A DNA stretch of 64,000 nucleotides, from assembly GCA_944472155.2 (NCBI GenBank), contig OX235277.1, positions 40,688,758-40,752,757 on the forward strand, in the 5' to 3' direction. The position numbers were made by a program, and so were the translations under genes. This document shows, piece by piece, positions 30,499 to 42,592 of the stretch. How positions within the stretch are numbered: the stretch's first letter is position 1; each line of letters begins with the position of its first letter. Below the pieces are notes generated by a model, which worked only from the letters and a program-made list of their open reading frames with translations, was not told the DNA's origin and searched no databases. This DNA comes from Trichobilharzia szidati. Taxonomy: Eukaryota > Platyhelminthes > Trematoda > Strigeidida > Schistosomatidae.

Positions 30499-33400
30499 TA
30501 TTATTATTATTATTATTTCCTTTAATTCCTAGAGGAACATAGGGCTTCAGCCATGCGTCTCCATTGCGTTCGGTTCTCTGCTGTAGTTTTCACCTGGCTC
30601 CAAGTCTGCCCACACGCTTTCAATTCCTCTTCACATGATCTCCTCCAGGTCACCCTTGGACGACCAACTCGTCGCTTCCCTTTCGGGTTCCACTCGATGG
30701 CTTGTCTAGTGATGTCACTTGATGGTTTTCTCAGAGTGTGTCCAATCCATCTCCATTTCTTCCTGCCTATTTGTTTCACGATCGGTTCCTGGTTGGTTCG
30801 CTCCCAGAGATCTTTGTTGCTGATCCTCTCCGGCCATTTGATCTTGAGTATTGAGCGAAGGCATTTGTTAATGAAGGTCTGTAGCTTGTTTGAGCTGCTC
30901 TTTGTGACACGCCAAGTCTCTGATCCGTATAGTAGTACTGACTTCACATTGGAGTTGAAAATCCGGATCTTATTTTTGACGCTGAATGCTGTTGACCTCC
31001 ACATAGACTTGAGAGAAATGAAAACTTGTCTTGCTTTTCCGATTCTGGCTTTGATATCCTCGTCAGTTCCTCCTGTAGTTGAGACGATGCTTCCCAGGTA
31101 GGTGAAAGAAGTTGTTTCCTTCAGGTTCCTCCCATTTATGCTGATTGTTGTCGGTTGTTGCTGTTGATGTTGGCCAGGAATCTTCATTACCTCTGTTTTG
31201 TCTATGTTCACTTGAAGTCCTATCTTTGCTGCTTCTTCTGCCAATTTGTTGCTTTTCACTTGCATATCTTCCAGTTTGTGAGAAATCAGACATATATCAT
31301 CGGCGAAATCCAAATCCTCCAAGGCTTTTGTGTCGGTCCATTTTATGCCTGTTCCCTCGTTGGTTGCCGTTGTCTGCCGCATTATCCAATCAACTGCAAT
31401 CAGGAAGATCATTGGTGACAGTAGACAGCCTTGTCTCACTCCCGTCCTCATTTCGAAGGATTCCGTGAGCCTCCCGTTGTGGATTACTTGGCATGCAGCG
31501 TTGTCATACAGCTGTTGGATGAGATGTATAATTGTCGGCGGCACCCCGTAGTAACGAAGTAGTTGCCAAATCACCTCTCGATCGACGCTGTCGAGAGGCT
31601 TTCTCAAAATCGATGAAGTTGAGATAGAGAGGTGACTGCCATTCCAAACTTTGTTCAACTGATAATTCGTAGGGTGGCGATTTGGTCAATGCATGACTTG
31701 TTCCTCCTGAATCCGGCCTGTTCCGGACGAAAGTTTTTCATCTAGGGCTTGTTTAATTCTCTCTCAGGATGATGCGACATAGTATCTTTGCTTGGAATGG
31801 ACAGAAGCATAATTCCACGCCAGTTTTTACATTGACTCAAATCTCCTTTCTTTGGCAGTTTGAATAAGTATCCGTTCTTCCCAATCCTCGGGTACTTTGC
31901 CCCTCTTTCCACACCTTCTCTAGTAGTGGGCGTCATCAAGTCCGCTGTTGTCTCTGGGTCTATTTTCAAAGCTTCTGCTGGGATTCCCATCTGGTCCTCG
32001 GCGCTTTCCCCAGCTTTTAGCATCTTGATAGCATTCAGGACTTCGGATTTTCGTCGGAGGGTCGATGTTCATTGGTAGTTCTGCTTCCGTTGTTGGTATT
32101 GTTGGACGCGTTGTAGGTGGCGGACGATTTAGAAGTCTTTTGAAGTGTTCAGCCCAGTGCTTCCTCTGTTCCACCTCTTTGGTGATTGACTTTCCATTGT
32201 CGTCCTTTATTGGCTTAATCTGTGTCGAACTTTTGCCCGAAAGGTGGCCTAGTTGTTTGGTATACGTGTAGCGAGGTCTCCTTTGCCTGCAGCTTGTTCT
32301 GCTTCGTTTGCCATGGTTTCACAATATTTTCTTTTGTCTTCCCTGGCCCTTTTCTTCACTCTTTTGTTCAGTGCACTGTAGCTTGCATTCAACTCCCTGT
32401 TTCTGTTGCTCCGTCGGTGCACTGGATAATCTTTTGTTCGCCACCCTTCTCTCTTCTATTAGTTTCCAAGTGTCCGGTAGAGAGCCACTGTTTGTCCCTG
32501 TCTCTTTATTCTGCCTAGGACTTTCCATGCAGGTTTGACTCCACACCGTTTTCAATTTGTTCCAGTGCTTTTCGACGCTGACCTTTTCGTTGGTGTTGAT
32601 TTGTGTCTCGGCTTTTTCCCTTATGTTTGCAATGAAGGATAGGTACCCTTTGTAGCCTGGTCCTTCAGCTTTTGAAGTGTTGAACTTGGCTTGTGGTCTG
32701 TCTGCAAGCTCCTGTTTCCCTGAACAGCTTTTAATTTGATTTGGATTGTCCCCTTGTACGAGGTAGTGGTCTGAGCCAACGTCTGCTCCTCTTCTTGCTC
32801 TTGTGTCCAGTAAGGCTGCATCTCCACTTCCTCGATATTGTGATAAAGTCAATTTGGTTTTTGGTTTCCCCCGTCTGGTGACACCCATGTAGCGCCTTGT
32901 GGATATCTCTGTGCTTGTAAAACACTAGCCACCAATCACTAGTTCGTTGAAGGCGCAGAAGTCGGCGAAGAGTTCTCCGTTTTCGTTCATTTCTCCAAGA
33001 GCTTCTCTACCCATGATGAGTTCTCTTCCTGTATTGTCTGGTCCCAGTTTGGCGTTCATATCTCCCATTAGTATTTTAATGTCGCCAGCTGGAGTATTGT
33101 CTATTGCTGCCTGTAGTTGTCTGTAAAATTCTTCTTTCGTTTCGAGGTCTGGCGTTGTTGGTGGGTGCATAACATTGGATTATTGACACTTTTCTTCCTT
33201 TGGAGTTGAATCTGGCGGTCATTATCCTGGACGAGATCGCTTCCCATTGCATCAGGGGCTTTCGTTGCCGTTGGTGACATCATGGATAGCCACGCCCTCG
33301 GTGTGCGTGTGGTTATCTTCTGGGTGACCGGAGTAGATCACTGACTCTACCGTTGATAATTTGGTGAGTCCACTTCCATTCCATCTGCTTTCACATATTC

Positions 33401-33747
33401 CCAGCACTTGGATTCTGTATCTTTTCATCTCGCTGGCGATCTGGGCAGCTTTGCCAGTCTCGTACATAGTGCGGACATTCCATGTCCCCACACAGACTTT
33501 TTCTTTTGTCGCAAGGAGATTGCTCATGGTGAAGTTTCTGTAGCAGGTTTGTTTACAGGGTGGGGTTGCTGGCCTCAACGCCTGAGTTTCGTCTTCGGGG
33601 TACCTGAAATGGAAGAAAGGTTAGTGTTGCGTGACCGCAGAGGCCCAGGGGGACATCTGCTTGAGGCCGGTCACAACGCGGCCCTGGTGTGTCTCAGTAG
33701 TGTACTTATCACTTCTGCCCTGTGACACGGCAGCAGAAAGCGCGGTC
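30499..33747 (-). mobile_element. RTE retrotransposon, near full length, many frameshifts
   Basis: Almost the whole element is present: 5'UTR (33,580-33,747, about 130 bp longer than in the 50.6-kb copy), endonuclease, RT and (TTA)n tail at 30,499. At the DNA level it is close to the intact copy, but at least six single-base indels break the frame (for example an extra base near 33,285 and another near 33,257). The last 378 codons are open (31,658-30,522) and include FADD. It splits the spacer between knottin copies F and A: joining the flanks restores the sequence seen uninterrupted at 56,780-56,830. Whether the indels are biological or sequencing errors near the gap is unresolved. Confidence 0.85.
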
Positions 33748-34340
33748 GTTGTTGCTAGTGCTGGTGTGCAACGAAAGTGCACTTCGTGTCAGACGTGCTA
33801 GTCGCTTGAGTATTACGGTTTACTGATCGATATTGTATGCATGATATGAAATTCGTTATATCTGATGTGATTTGAAATTCGGTGGGACACAGTGAATTAT
33901 TGTTGAACGTGGAGTATGACAGATGTCTGGTTATTAAGTCGATAGTTGATTCCGATGCAAAATGATACGCCAACGGAGACATAGTTGCGTTTCAACTCGT
34001 CTTTGCATTTACGAATCAGATTGTTGAAGTGCCTGTCTATCAGTTGATGAGTTTACTTGATAGAAGGAAGACGCAGTGAATAATGGGAATGATTCAGTGG
34101 ATTATCACTTGAATTGATGGAGCGTATTTGTTGGTCTAAAAAAATCTAGTGTTTAGAGAATTTGGTGAAATCGCCTACATCTCAGTTACCGATGCTCCCA
34201 AACGTTTAGCGGTCAATTAATAAGACAATGGATATTCTCCATCGATTAATCACTGTTTCACATCGAAATTGAGATCACATCGATCATCATAATCATCGTC
34301 GGTATTATCATTGTCTCATCAAGCAAGCACGTCTCACAGA
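33748..34340. repeat. Shared spacer of divergent knottin pair F/A
   Basis: Homologous to 56,212-56,800 and to parts of 43,450-43,655 and 46,430-46,850 (for example acgaaagtgcacttcgtgtc, gaccgctaaacgtttag, cacaagattttttagacc-type motifs). No gene is seen inside. Confidence 0.7.
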
Positions 34341-34481
34341 TTATCAGATAAACGCAGATCGTGACGAATCAATTATCTTTTTCACACCATCTCCTTCTCA
34401 GTCACTCAGTCACTCACTCATTCAACACACGTACAAACACACCCACACACATACACAACTCGACGAAATTCGTGTATAAAA
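34341..34481 (+). promoter_or_regulatory. Promoter region of knottin copy A
   Basis: The palindromic TTATCAGATAA (34,341-34,351) is a double GATA-factor type site. TATAAAA lies at 34,475-34,481, about 62 bp before the ATG. The same pair of elements at the same spacing occurs in copies B-E. Confidence 0.6.
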
Positions 34482-34542
34482 TGTGAAGAGAACAGCGTGA
34501 GTGTGTGTGTTGAACAGTGTGAAGCAAGTCGATCGATCAGTC

Positions 34543-35198
34543 ATGAAACAGTCAATCGTCCTCCACATCGTCTCCGTCTTCGTCGTCAGCGTCGCTCTGT
34601 TGAGCATTTCTCTTCTTCCAATTTTGAGTCACATGGCTGCATGTCTGTGCTACATCCACACCGTTGGCTGGCTGCATGACTGGTTTCCAGTCAAACATCA
34701 CATCAGTTAGTCCACTACTCACCCGTTCCCTAGTCACCAACACAAACACTCAAGCGCTCACCCACTCACTCACTCACTCACTCACTTGCTCACTCATTCA
34801 CTCACGAATTCAGACAGACAAACAGAGACACAAACTGACCATTCCTCCTGCTCGTCAATCTTCTCCTTCTCCCTAACATTATTCTCATCCTCATCGTTAT
34901 GATTATGTTTATCCTCAGCCTCATTCTCCTGCTATTCTGTTCTGTTCTTATTGTGCATTTCAGATGGCGTCGACCGCGGTGCACCAAGTTGTATGAGGAG
35001 TGCGCTCCTGTCGGACCGAAGTCGTGTTGTGAGCCACTGTTCTGCAAGCAGAAATATTTCTGGGTTGGCGTGTGTGTCAAATGTCTTCCAGATGGATCGG
35101 CGTGCAAGAAGAATGAGGAGTGTTGTAGTAAGCACTGTGACGGTGACACCTACTACTGCAAGGCCAAAGAGTCAGTGAGTGAATCAGTGACAGAGTGA
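34543..35198 (+). pseudogene. Knottin gene copy A, damaged
   Basis: Exon 1 begins at 34,543 and exon 2 spans 34,964-35,198. Three lesions distinguish it from the intact copies. Two single-base insertions lie near the end of exon 1. The splice donor is changed from GT to TT (34,624-34,625). Two single-base insertions lie at the start of exon 2 (34,975-34,985 region), which shift the Cys-rich frame. Downstream of them the exon otherwise keeps the 12-Cys reading and the longer C-terminus (…ESVSESVTE type) seen in D and E. If spliced normally, the peptide would be read in the alternative frame. The insertions all extend short runs, so base-calling error near a gap is possible, but the donor change is shared with copy F. 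Confidence 0.75.
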
Positions 35199-36495
35199 CT
35201 GTGTGTGACAGTGTGTGGCAGTGTGTGGCAGTGTGTGACTGTGAGTGCGTGATTGTGTGAGTGAGTGTGTATTTCACATTGTCAGGAGTGTAATCGTCAC
35301 TGTGTTATTGAGAGTTATTGTTCCTGAAGAAAGACTGTTGTGTTTCTACTTTGTGTAACTGTCTGATGAAATATAAATTCATGCATATCTTCACACTCGT
35401 GTTCTCATTGACTTTGTTTTGTCCTGTATTCAGTGTGTAGCGATGTCTGTGGTGTCTTTCGTTTTAATCGTCGGCTTTCAAATATCTTACAGATCGTGTT
35501 AATTGAAGATGTCAGAATTTCGGTGATTCATCTCATCAGTGAAATAAATACGTTCCAATGCAAATCGTAGGGATATCTGATAACTTGATGATGTGCGGGA
35601 TGATGAATACAGGTCACGTTGAATTGATTGCAGTAAATTCGAGAATGACTATTGGATACATGAAGTGAGTGCATCGTCAGGATCACATCTAATTTCCTAC
35701 TTATCACAATTCCAATTCTTGTCTTAGTAGATATTAACTAACTCTGATCACCAATTAGAAGATAGTCTATGAAATAGTTGTATTCACGCCTCTAGTTGTA
35801 TAACAGTCCTTTATTATTTCCCTTTTTGATATATACTCACGAATTATTCAGGTCAATTATTTTCACTCAAAGTTTCTTTCAATAATTATTCTGCGCCTCC
35901 TAGTGTGATATCTGTGCATACACGTCTATTTCTAGTATATAGACGTACACCTTATGACGAATGGCTGTTCTCTTTTCTTTTGGATGGAGGTTGTGATGAC
36001 CGACATATCCCACAGTCTGTTTGATAACATTTTACAGAAAGAGTTTGAGTCTGTGAGTTGCTGTGGAGTTGGAATTCCTCTGACTTTCACAGTTGTTGAA
36101 GGAGCTGTGTAGATGATGCGTGCTATGATTCCGCCTCAAATCAATGCTAGTCATCATGAGGAGTTGATGAGTTGGATTTGAGTTCACGCTTGTGGTAGGC
36201 ACTTGGCTGAAATGGAGGCTGATTTCGAACATTCGTGTGTGTTTTCAATGACTCTGATTTTGGTATTATCCTGGGTTGAGCATGTCATCTCGTGCTCATG
36301 TGATTGTGTCGGTGTGTGTGTGTGTTTGTACGTGTGTTTGATGAATGAGTGACTGAGAAGGAGATGGTGTGATAGATCTGGGTTTATCTGACAATCTGTG
36401 TGGTAGTGTGTGGCTAAAGCTCGGGTCTAACAGGACAAGTGACCACACAACAATCGTGAGAGTTATTTCTATTCGAAACCAACTGGAAACGATCT
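35199..36495 (+). repeat. 3' flank of knottin unit (duplicated with 57,745-58,999)
   Basis: This is about 1.25 kb highly similar to the flank of copy E. Both end at the same point (…tattcgaaaccaactgg, 36,492 and about 59,000), which marks a duplication border. The part near 35,320-35,400 holds the probable transcript end (gatgaaatataaattcatgc). No further gene is supported. A 66-codon minus frame at 36,032-36,232 also exists in the duplicate but shows no recognisable protein. Confidence 0.7.
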
Positions 36496-36639
36496 CTAAG
36501 TCATTCAGGAAGCGTAACTAACAGCTTTCTGATAACTTCAACGAGTATCCTCACACCACATTGGCAGAAGATTTCGGAAGAAGGAGATATAAATTCTGAT
36601 TCGATTATCGATTATTCCGTTACACTAACAAAGTAGGAT

Positions 36640-37150
36640 GACTTAAGCATTATGCAGAAACTGGCGCGGAATCGTGTTCCTGTCCACCTCACACAAAATA
36701 TTAGTTGTCATCATCGTGGAAAATGCAAAGGTTGTACTGGACGCAAAATTCTATCCGGAACAAACTGGAATCAAGTATAGCATATCATATCCCGATAAAA
36801 TTGCCACTCTACGCACCAAGATTGAGCAGCGCATAGGATGGATAGCAGTCAAATCTCTACCTCATCTCCATTGTCTTTGGAAACATCTTTGACGGCATGC
36901 ATCACGGAGTAATTTCCAGAGTCCTTCAGAGTAACTGTGACCCTAAACAGTTGTCGTTCTCACTCACCAGATGTTTGACGATACCATATATGACAAACAT
37001 CAAGTACAGCAATCATGGTGTGCGAACACACCAATGACTTTGAAAGCATGTCATTCGTTGGATTACAGAACTTGTCGTGTATCATTACATCAAAGGCCTG
37101 TAGCGGTGAGTAAATCCCCAGAATTATTAGCCCCAGCATTCTTCTCTGAA
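36640..37150 (+). mobile_element. RTE retrotransposon, very old internal fragment
   Basis: The plus frame 36,674-36,892 aligns by eye with the RT segment …NWRGI.LLS.PSKIL…II…K..LD.K..PEQ.G…S..DQIATLR…EQ (seen here as STSHKILVVIIVENAKVVLD, PEQTGIKYS, DKIATLRTKIEQ). It is highly diverged, with no ends visible. Confidence 0.6.
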
Positions 37151-38159
37151 CATAGGATGCTGACTCTCACTGTTTAAGTCCATTTGTTTGGCTGAAGAAT
37201 TAAGACCAAGCATCCACACCATTTGGCACACCACCATGTTACGTCTGCTCGTTTGTGCACGACTTCTAGCTAGTTAAGCAGCCACGTCGCACTCCGATTC
37301 GGTCCCGAAATCAAATTCATAATTCGACTGATGAATCCCGTTGTTTGGCTTTGCCCTTGGTCTACGCAGAGCGAACACTATAAAACTTGTGGAAATAACA
37401 TCTTGCCTTAGTATACTTCGTACTCTCCGTGGACTTCAACACTCTCAGCCTCTAACAGACGTTTAATCACGAGAAATATTGACATAGCAGTGATGAAAGA
37501 CACAAAAGTTGATCGTCACCCTGACGAAACTGATAACTACTTCCGAATTATGACGATGGACATCAGTTTTCAAGTTTCATAACTGTCATAATTATGCACA
37601 GCAAAACATTCTTCTTCCATTTATTTATTTACGAGATAAATGCAGATTATAGTAATAAAACACCCTTAGCCTCACTTTGCGTCACCCATCGACCAAACAG
37701 TATTTAAATACGAGATCATACTAAGCTTACAATAATTCGAAAGGAATTCTAACCTATGCGTCGATAATAACTTCTTACGGTAAAAGAATACCTAATCTAC
37801 CTAAAATATACGCACTATGTACTGAAATAACACTGTTCGTTCCAGAAAAGAGTACTGGATGCCTAAATAATGCAACAAAATCTTAAAAATAGGATTTGCA
37901 GGTGAAATAATGGCTTCAGTGCTGAGAAAAGATACTACTTGCTTAACTAGTGCGGTTAGTACTGAAAAATAGCACTCTAAGTCAAGTGGACATAGGAAAC
38001 AAATATGTGATTCGGCTTGATGTTAGTAAATTGAAACCTACCAATCAGCAAACGTCTAAGTTTTGCAAAAAACAGGTATTGTGACGGCTACAGACTTGTC
38101 GGAGAATTACACACAGTTCGCTTCGTGTATGAAAATGTGAACATCAATTCGTTGACAGC
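37151..38159. other. No gene seen
   Basis: AT-rich intergenic sequence. I found no open frame with protein-like character and no clear match to repeats elsewhere in the window. Confidence 0.5.
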
Positions 38160-40340
38160 GTTTATACTGGCTTTGTAATCCAATGAATGGTATGCTTCCA
38201 AGGTCATTGGTTCTTTTGCTCTTGGTCTACTCAGAGCTATGTGAGAGCTGTGATAATTAACACCACCATCAATCTGATGGAGACACTCACTTTGACATAT
38301 CGACCTCCTGTTGCTTGCACAAAATACAACAACTGTTTTCAGTATGATAGAGGGAATATGTTTGAGAAATATTGCAAAGAAATATAGTCACACAAATTCC
38401 ATTATGGTTCCGAAAATTTCATTCCGGCAGCTCTTATTTCATCTTAAGTTTATGTATCCTTAAGATTTTATTGCTTGATAGGGAGTTATTCATTTACGTA
38501 CTTGCGTTTCTGTCGAATCCTAGCTTTCCGGAAGTTTCATTAGCGCTGGTACTTTGTTTTATACCGGAGATGGTTGTTAGCCTCAAATCCATATAAGTCT
38601 GTCTTAATTGACCTTACTAACTAGACGAGTCACGCCATTTATCGATCGGTAATCAAACACCGGATCATGTGTGGCGTCTTCGGTAAATTTTGCATCGCTG
38701 AAACACCGACACTTGTTGAAGCATAATAGTCAATAAATAAGCTTTTCTCATTCGCTTTTTATGATCAATATTTAAAGTTCAGTCTGGTAGCAGATAAGAT
38801 GAATAGTCGGTCACACTGTATTTGTTAAGATGGGTGAGGAGCAACATACCAGTAGAATAACCAGTGTGTGTGTAACACATAGTGAGTCACTGTATCACAT
38901 TCACGCCACTTATGTCAAGAATATTTTATTCCGACCTACACACATTCCACAGTCTCGTGTCTGCTCTCTCACTCCATGTGATTTTCTGATAGCAAGTGTG
39001 AAGTGTTTAACACCAACAGAATCAATCAATGAATCACCGTGTTCGGAAACACCTATGCAACTAGAAATATCACTCACAAACTATCAATATACCGAATAGT
39101 GATAATAATCACCAAACTGAAGACAACCACAACGATCCACTTCCATCTATTCATTGAATCACACTCTTCTATACAACACATGAACATCGAATACACTAGT
39201 TTCAATTACAAATGAGCATCGTCGAACCACAACGTGTATAAGTTCACGATGATTTGTGCATCACGTTTACCTAGTCGATAGTGAGAGTTTCTCAGGTTAA
39301 TGAGAATTGATGAACCACGTGATGCATAACAATAGTAATAATTATGCACAACATGGCTAAGTGTGTGACACATGGGTAAGTTAGTGAGAGATGTTTAGAA
39401 GGCCAGTTGAAGTGAAGTTTCAGGTGGTAGTTGTCAGCGTGACAGTGAAGATGATATGTGTGTGGATCAGTGTGGATGATCAGGGTGTAGGTGATGTGTG
39501 AATTTGAAGTGGATGATGCTTGGACTGGTGATATCCAACATGTGATATGAATTATCTGAGTGCAGATATAATCTTGTACAACAGGATGAAGACACGATCG
39601 ACTCACACACACACACACACACCTGTTCAACTATCACGTACATTTTGATAGTGGTCAACACATGATTGCCATTCCACGCATGACACACACAACCACACAC
39701 ACATACAAGTTTGAGTGATGTTGAGAAGCGAGTAACGAATCAGCCAGTCGACCAGTCAGTCAGTCAGTCAGTCAGTGAGCAGTCACAATGTGAACTGAAC
39801 CAATCAGTAGACAACTGCAGAATCTGCTAGAGTGAGGAAGAGACAATCAATCGTGTGTCTTCTTCTTCCCATCACCATCTCCGTCTTCTTACTCCATGTA
39901 GAGTCGATTTGAACAAATCAGTCATAGACTCATATTTCCTCACATAACACATCACACATCACAATGAAATGACATGCATGTTGATATATAGATTTCTATA
40001 CGTTTCTACATATTTCTATGCATATAGTTATGCATGAGTGACATGACACCTGTGAGACTTTCTGCTCACTACACTCTACTCCACTCCACTGCACTTCACT
40101 CCTCAGCCAACAACCGACAACTAACGACACAATCTAATCAAACCACTGACTTCTGTTCCTTTCTCTTCACTGGAATTTTGGACATCGTGGAAGCTTCAGT
40201 CAGATTAACTTTATCAGAGATTTTTCAGGTGTGATTGAATCCATTGAATTTGTCATCCACACACATGCAAGTTGAAGAACATAAAGAGAGTAATGTGTGT
40301 GAAATGGTTAGAGGATAAGTACCCAAGTCAGATGCATGTT
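38160..40340 (+). repeat. Spacer segment X, copy 1
   Basis: It is present inverted at 49,160-54,500, where the intact RTE is inserted. Matching pieces include 38,240-38,380 with 54,310-54,440, 38,900-39,030 with 50,570-50,620 plus 53,680-53,760, 39,280-39,360 with 50,270-50,350, and 40,260-40,340 with 49,290-49,390. It contains (AC)n near 39,601-39,622 and no convincing gene. Several short frames differ between the copies. Confidence 0.65.
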
Positions 40341-40424
40341 GCTGTTGCAGAACACATCGTCTCAACTTCAACGGGAGTTCGAAGTATATCACTTAGTCAG
40401 TTTGTCATTCAGTCTGTTATTTGG

Positions 40425-41660
40425 AGAGATGATTTCAGCACATGCAGAGTCCTGGGTAACTAGATGGCTGTCTTCTTATTTTAAGGATAGGAAACAGCAT
40501 ACTGTTTTGGCTGGAAAGCGCTCCACTTCTCAGCTAACTGAAAGTGGTGTGCCTCAAGGTGCAGTACTTTCTCCATTTCTTCTCTCTTTCTTTTTGCATG
40601 ACCTTCCGAACTCACCCAAAGTTAACTTCATTAGGTAGGCTGATGATCTGACCGTTCCTGTTCCTGTAGTTTCCACATCGGATTTTTCCCATATGAATGG
40701 CTTCATAGCTGAAGTTAAGGATTGGTCTGGCTCAAATGGTCTTAAACTAAATCCAACTAAATGTAATACTGTTGATTTCAGCTTGAGAAGTGAAAAAGAC
40801 ATGCATGGATTGATCCAATCTCATGATTGTTGTAATATTGATGGTAACATGATAGAGAGTAAGTCAAGTGTTTCTTATCTTGGCATTAGTTTCTCTTCAA
40901 ACCTTTGCTGGTCGTCTCATATTCTTATAGTTTCTAAGAAAGTTTTCCGTCTGACTTATTACATAAAGAAGTTGAGGCACTCAGGTATAACCCAATCTCT
41001 TCTCATACAATTTATTAATTCATGTGTTTTGCCCATCATTCTTTGTTGTTCTCCATTATTCTTCCCTGGGCTACTCAAGAAAGACCATATAATACTACGA
41101 AGAACATTGAAGGCTGTAAGTAGGGTCAGTGCTATCCCTTTGACTCAACTAACTGACACTGTTGTCAATAGGCATATGAATTCTTGTAAACACCTAGCTA
41201 AAGTTATCTTGTCTGATAGTGAACATCCTCTTTATTCACAATTGTTTCCTTGTATCTCTTCGGGTAAGACCAGAAGAAATTTCATAAACATTTATGCTCG
41301 TAATACAAAATATCAAAATTCGACCGTACCATATTTGGCACGAGTATTGTGTGAAGAGACGAATATCAGAAAAGAACTTTTATAACTTTTAAATCATTAA
41401 CTAAACTATAAAATGTAACGATGCATATTAGTGCATGAGTTATTTGTTATATTATTTATTTATTATTCACTATGACCCAGCAATGGTGTGATTTTGTTGG
41501 GGTTTTATTTTTTCCTATTAACTATCAATATTTTAACATTTTATACATTTATATAATTATAAACAGAGGTAAACCATTGCAATATGTAAAAGAAACGCTG
41601 AAAATTCCATGCTGTAAATTGTTATTGTTGTGGAATAAAGTGATTATTATTATTATTATT
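40425..41660 (+). mobile_element. Non-LTR retrotransposon (CR1/jockey-like), 5'-truncated
   Basis: The plus strand reads the second half of an RT: WLSSYFKDRKQHTVLAG, ESGVPQGAVLSPFL, then the catalytic box as stop-ADD (TAG at about 40,636). A 230-codon open tail (40,693-41,385) follows with KLNPTKCN, SSVSYLGISFSSNLCW and INSCVLPII. The 3' end has (ATT)n at about 41,645-41,660. It interrupts the 3' flank of copy B relative to copy D. Confidence 0.75.
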
Positions 41661-41727
41661 AGCAGGCAAAGAATAATCACTGAAAGAAACTTCGAGTGAA
41701 AATAATTGACCTGAATAATTCGTGAGT

Positions 41728-42000
41728 ATATATCAAGCGTGCGTCGGTGGCACAGCGGTTAGGACGCTTGCGAACTTGCATATGGCCTGGGGTTTGATAC
41801 CCGGCCGACGCACTGCTTTACCCCTTTACCTCTCTAAGCCAGAATTAAAGCTGGTTAAGAGAAAATGTTGGGTATGAGGCTAGCTACCACATCCTGTAAA
41901 AATTAACACTGCTGCAGAAACTCCAAGCTTCTAGCTTGAAGACCTATGTTCCACTGGGAACGTGAAGAAATAAAAAACAATAAAATAAAATATATCAAGC
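41728..42000 (+). mobile_element. tRNA-headed SINE with RTE tail and 11-bp TSD
   Basis: The element occupies 41,739-41,989 and is flanked by ATATATCAAGC (41,728-41,738 and 41,990-42,000). The head is gcgtcggtggcacagcggtt, the B-box region gggtttgataccc, the body is the usual one (gtatgaggctagctacca) and the 3' end is gacctatgttccactggg. The homologous flank of copy D (about 54,750-54,800) reads across the site without the SINE, giving an empty-site reference. Confidence 0.85.
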
Positions 42001-42592
42001 AGTGAAATCATCAAAGCCTGTTATCCAACAACCGGTGTGAATGCATGTATTAATCACGCCATCTTATATAGGTGATCCCACTCAGTGTATACCTACTAAG
42101 ACAAGGATGGAAACTGTGATCAGTGAGAAATTTGATGTGATCCTGACGATGCACTCACTTCATATAATATATCCAACAGTCATTCTCGAATTCACTGTAA
42201 TCAATTCAACGTGAACTGTATTCATTATCTCACACATCAACAAGTTATCAGATATACCTACGATTTGCATTGGAACGTATTTATTTCACTAACGAGATGA
42301 ATCACCGAAATTCTGACATCATGAATTTACATGATCTGCGAGATATTGAAAAGCCGACGATTAAAGCGACAGACACCACAGACATCCTTACACACTGAAC
42401 ACAGGGTAAAACAAAGTCAGCGACACAAATGTGAGTGAAGAAGCACATTTATTTATATTTTATCACACAAACTAAGCACAAATATAACAGTCTTCATTGA
42501 GGAAGAATAAGACTCAATAACATGTGTGCACAGCGACGACGAAACTGCTGACAATTTCAAACACAGACCCCCACACACACACAGTCACCCAC
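42001..42592 (-). repeat. 3' flank of knottin copy B
   Basis: Homologous to 54,800-55,393 (D), 47,648-48,300 (C) and the A/E flanks. The minus strand has aataaa-type signals near 42,445-42,465 (gataaaatataaataaatg), the likely polyadenylation signal of copy B. Confidence 0.65.

Noticed and set aside
36032..36232. 66-codon minus frame conserved between the flanks of copies A and E
   Set aside because: The whole 1.25-kb flank is duplicated, so the frame's survival in both copies is not independent evidence. Ser/Thr/His/Asn-rich with no motif.
39580..40240. Short His/Thr-rich frames in segment X as possible small genes
   Set aside because: The frames differ between the copies (frameshifted at 49,410-49,694) and follow CA/CT-rich simple sequence.
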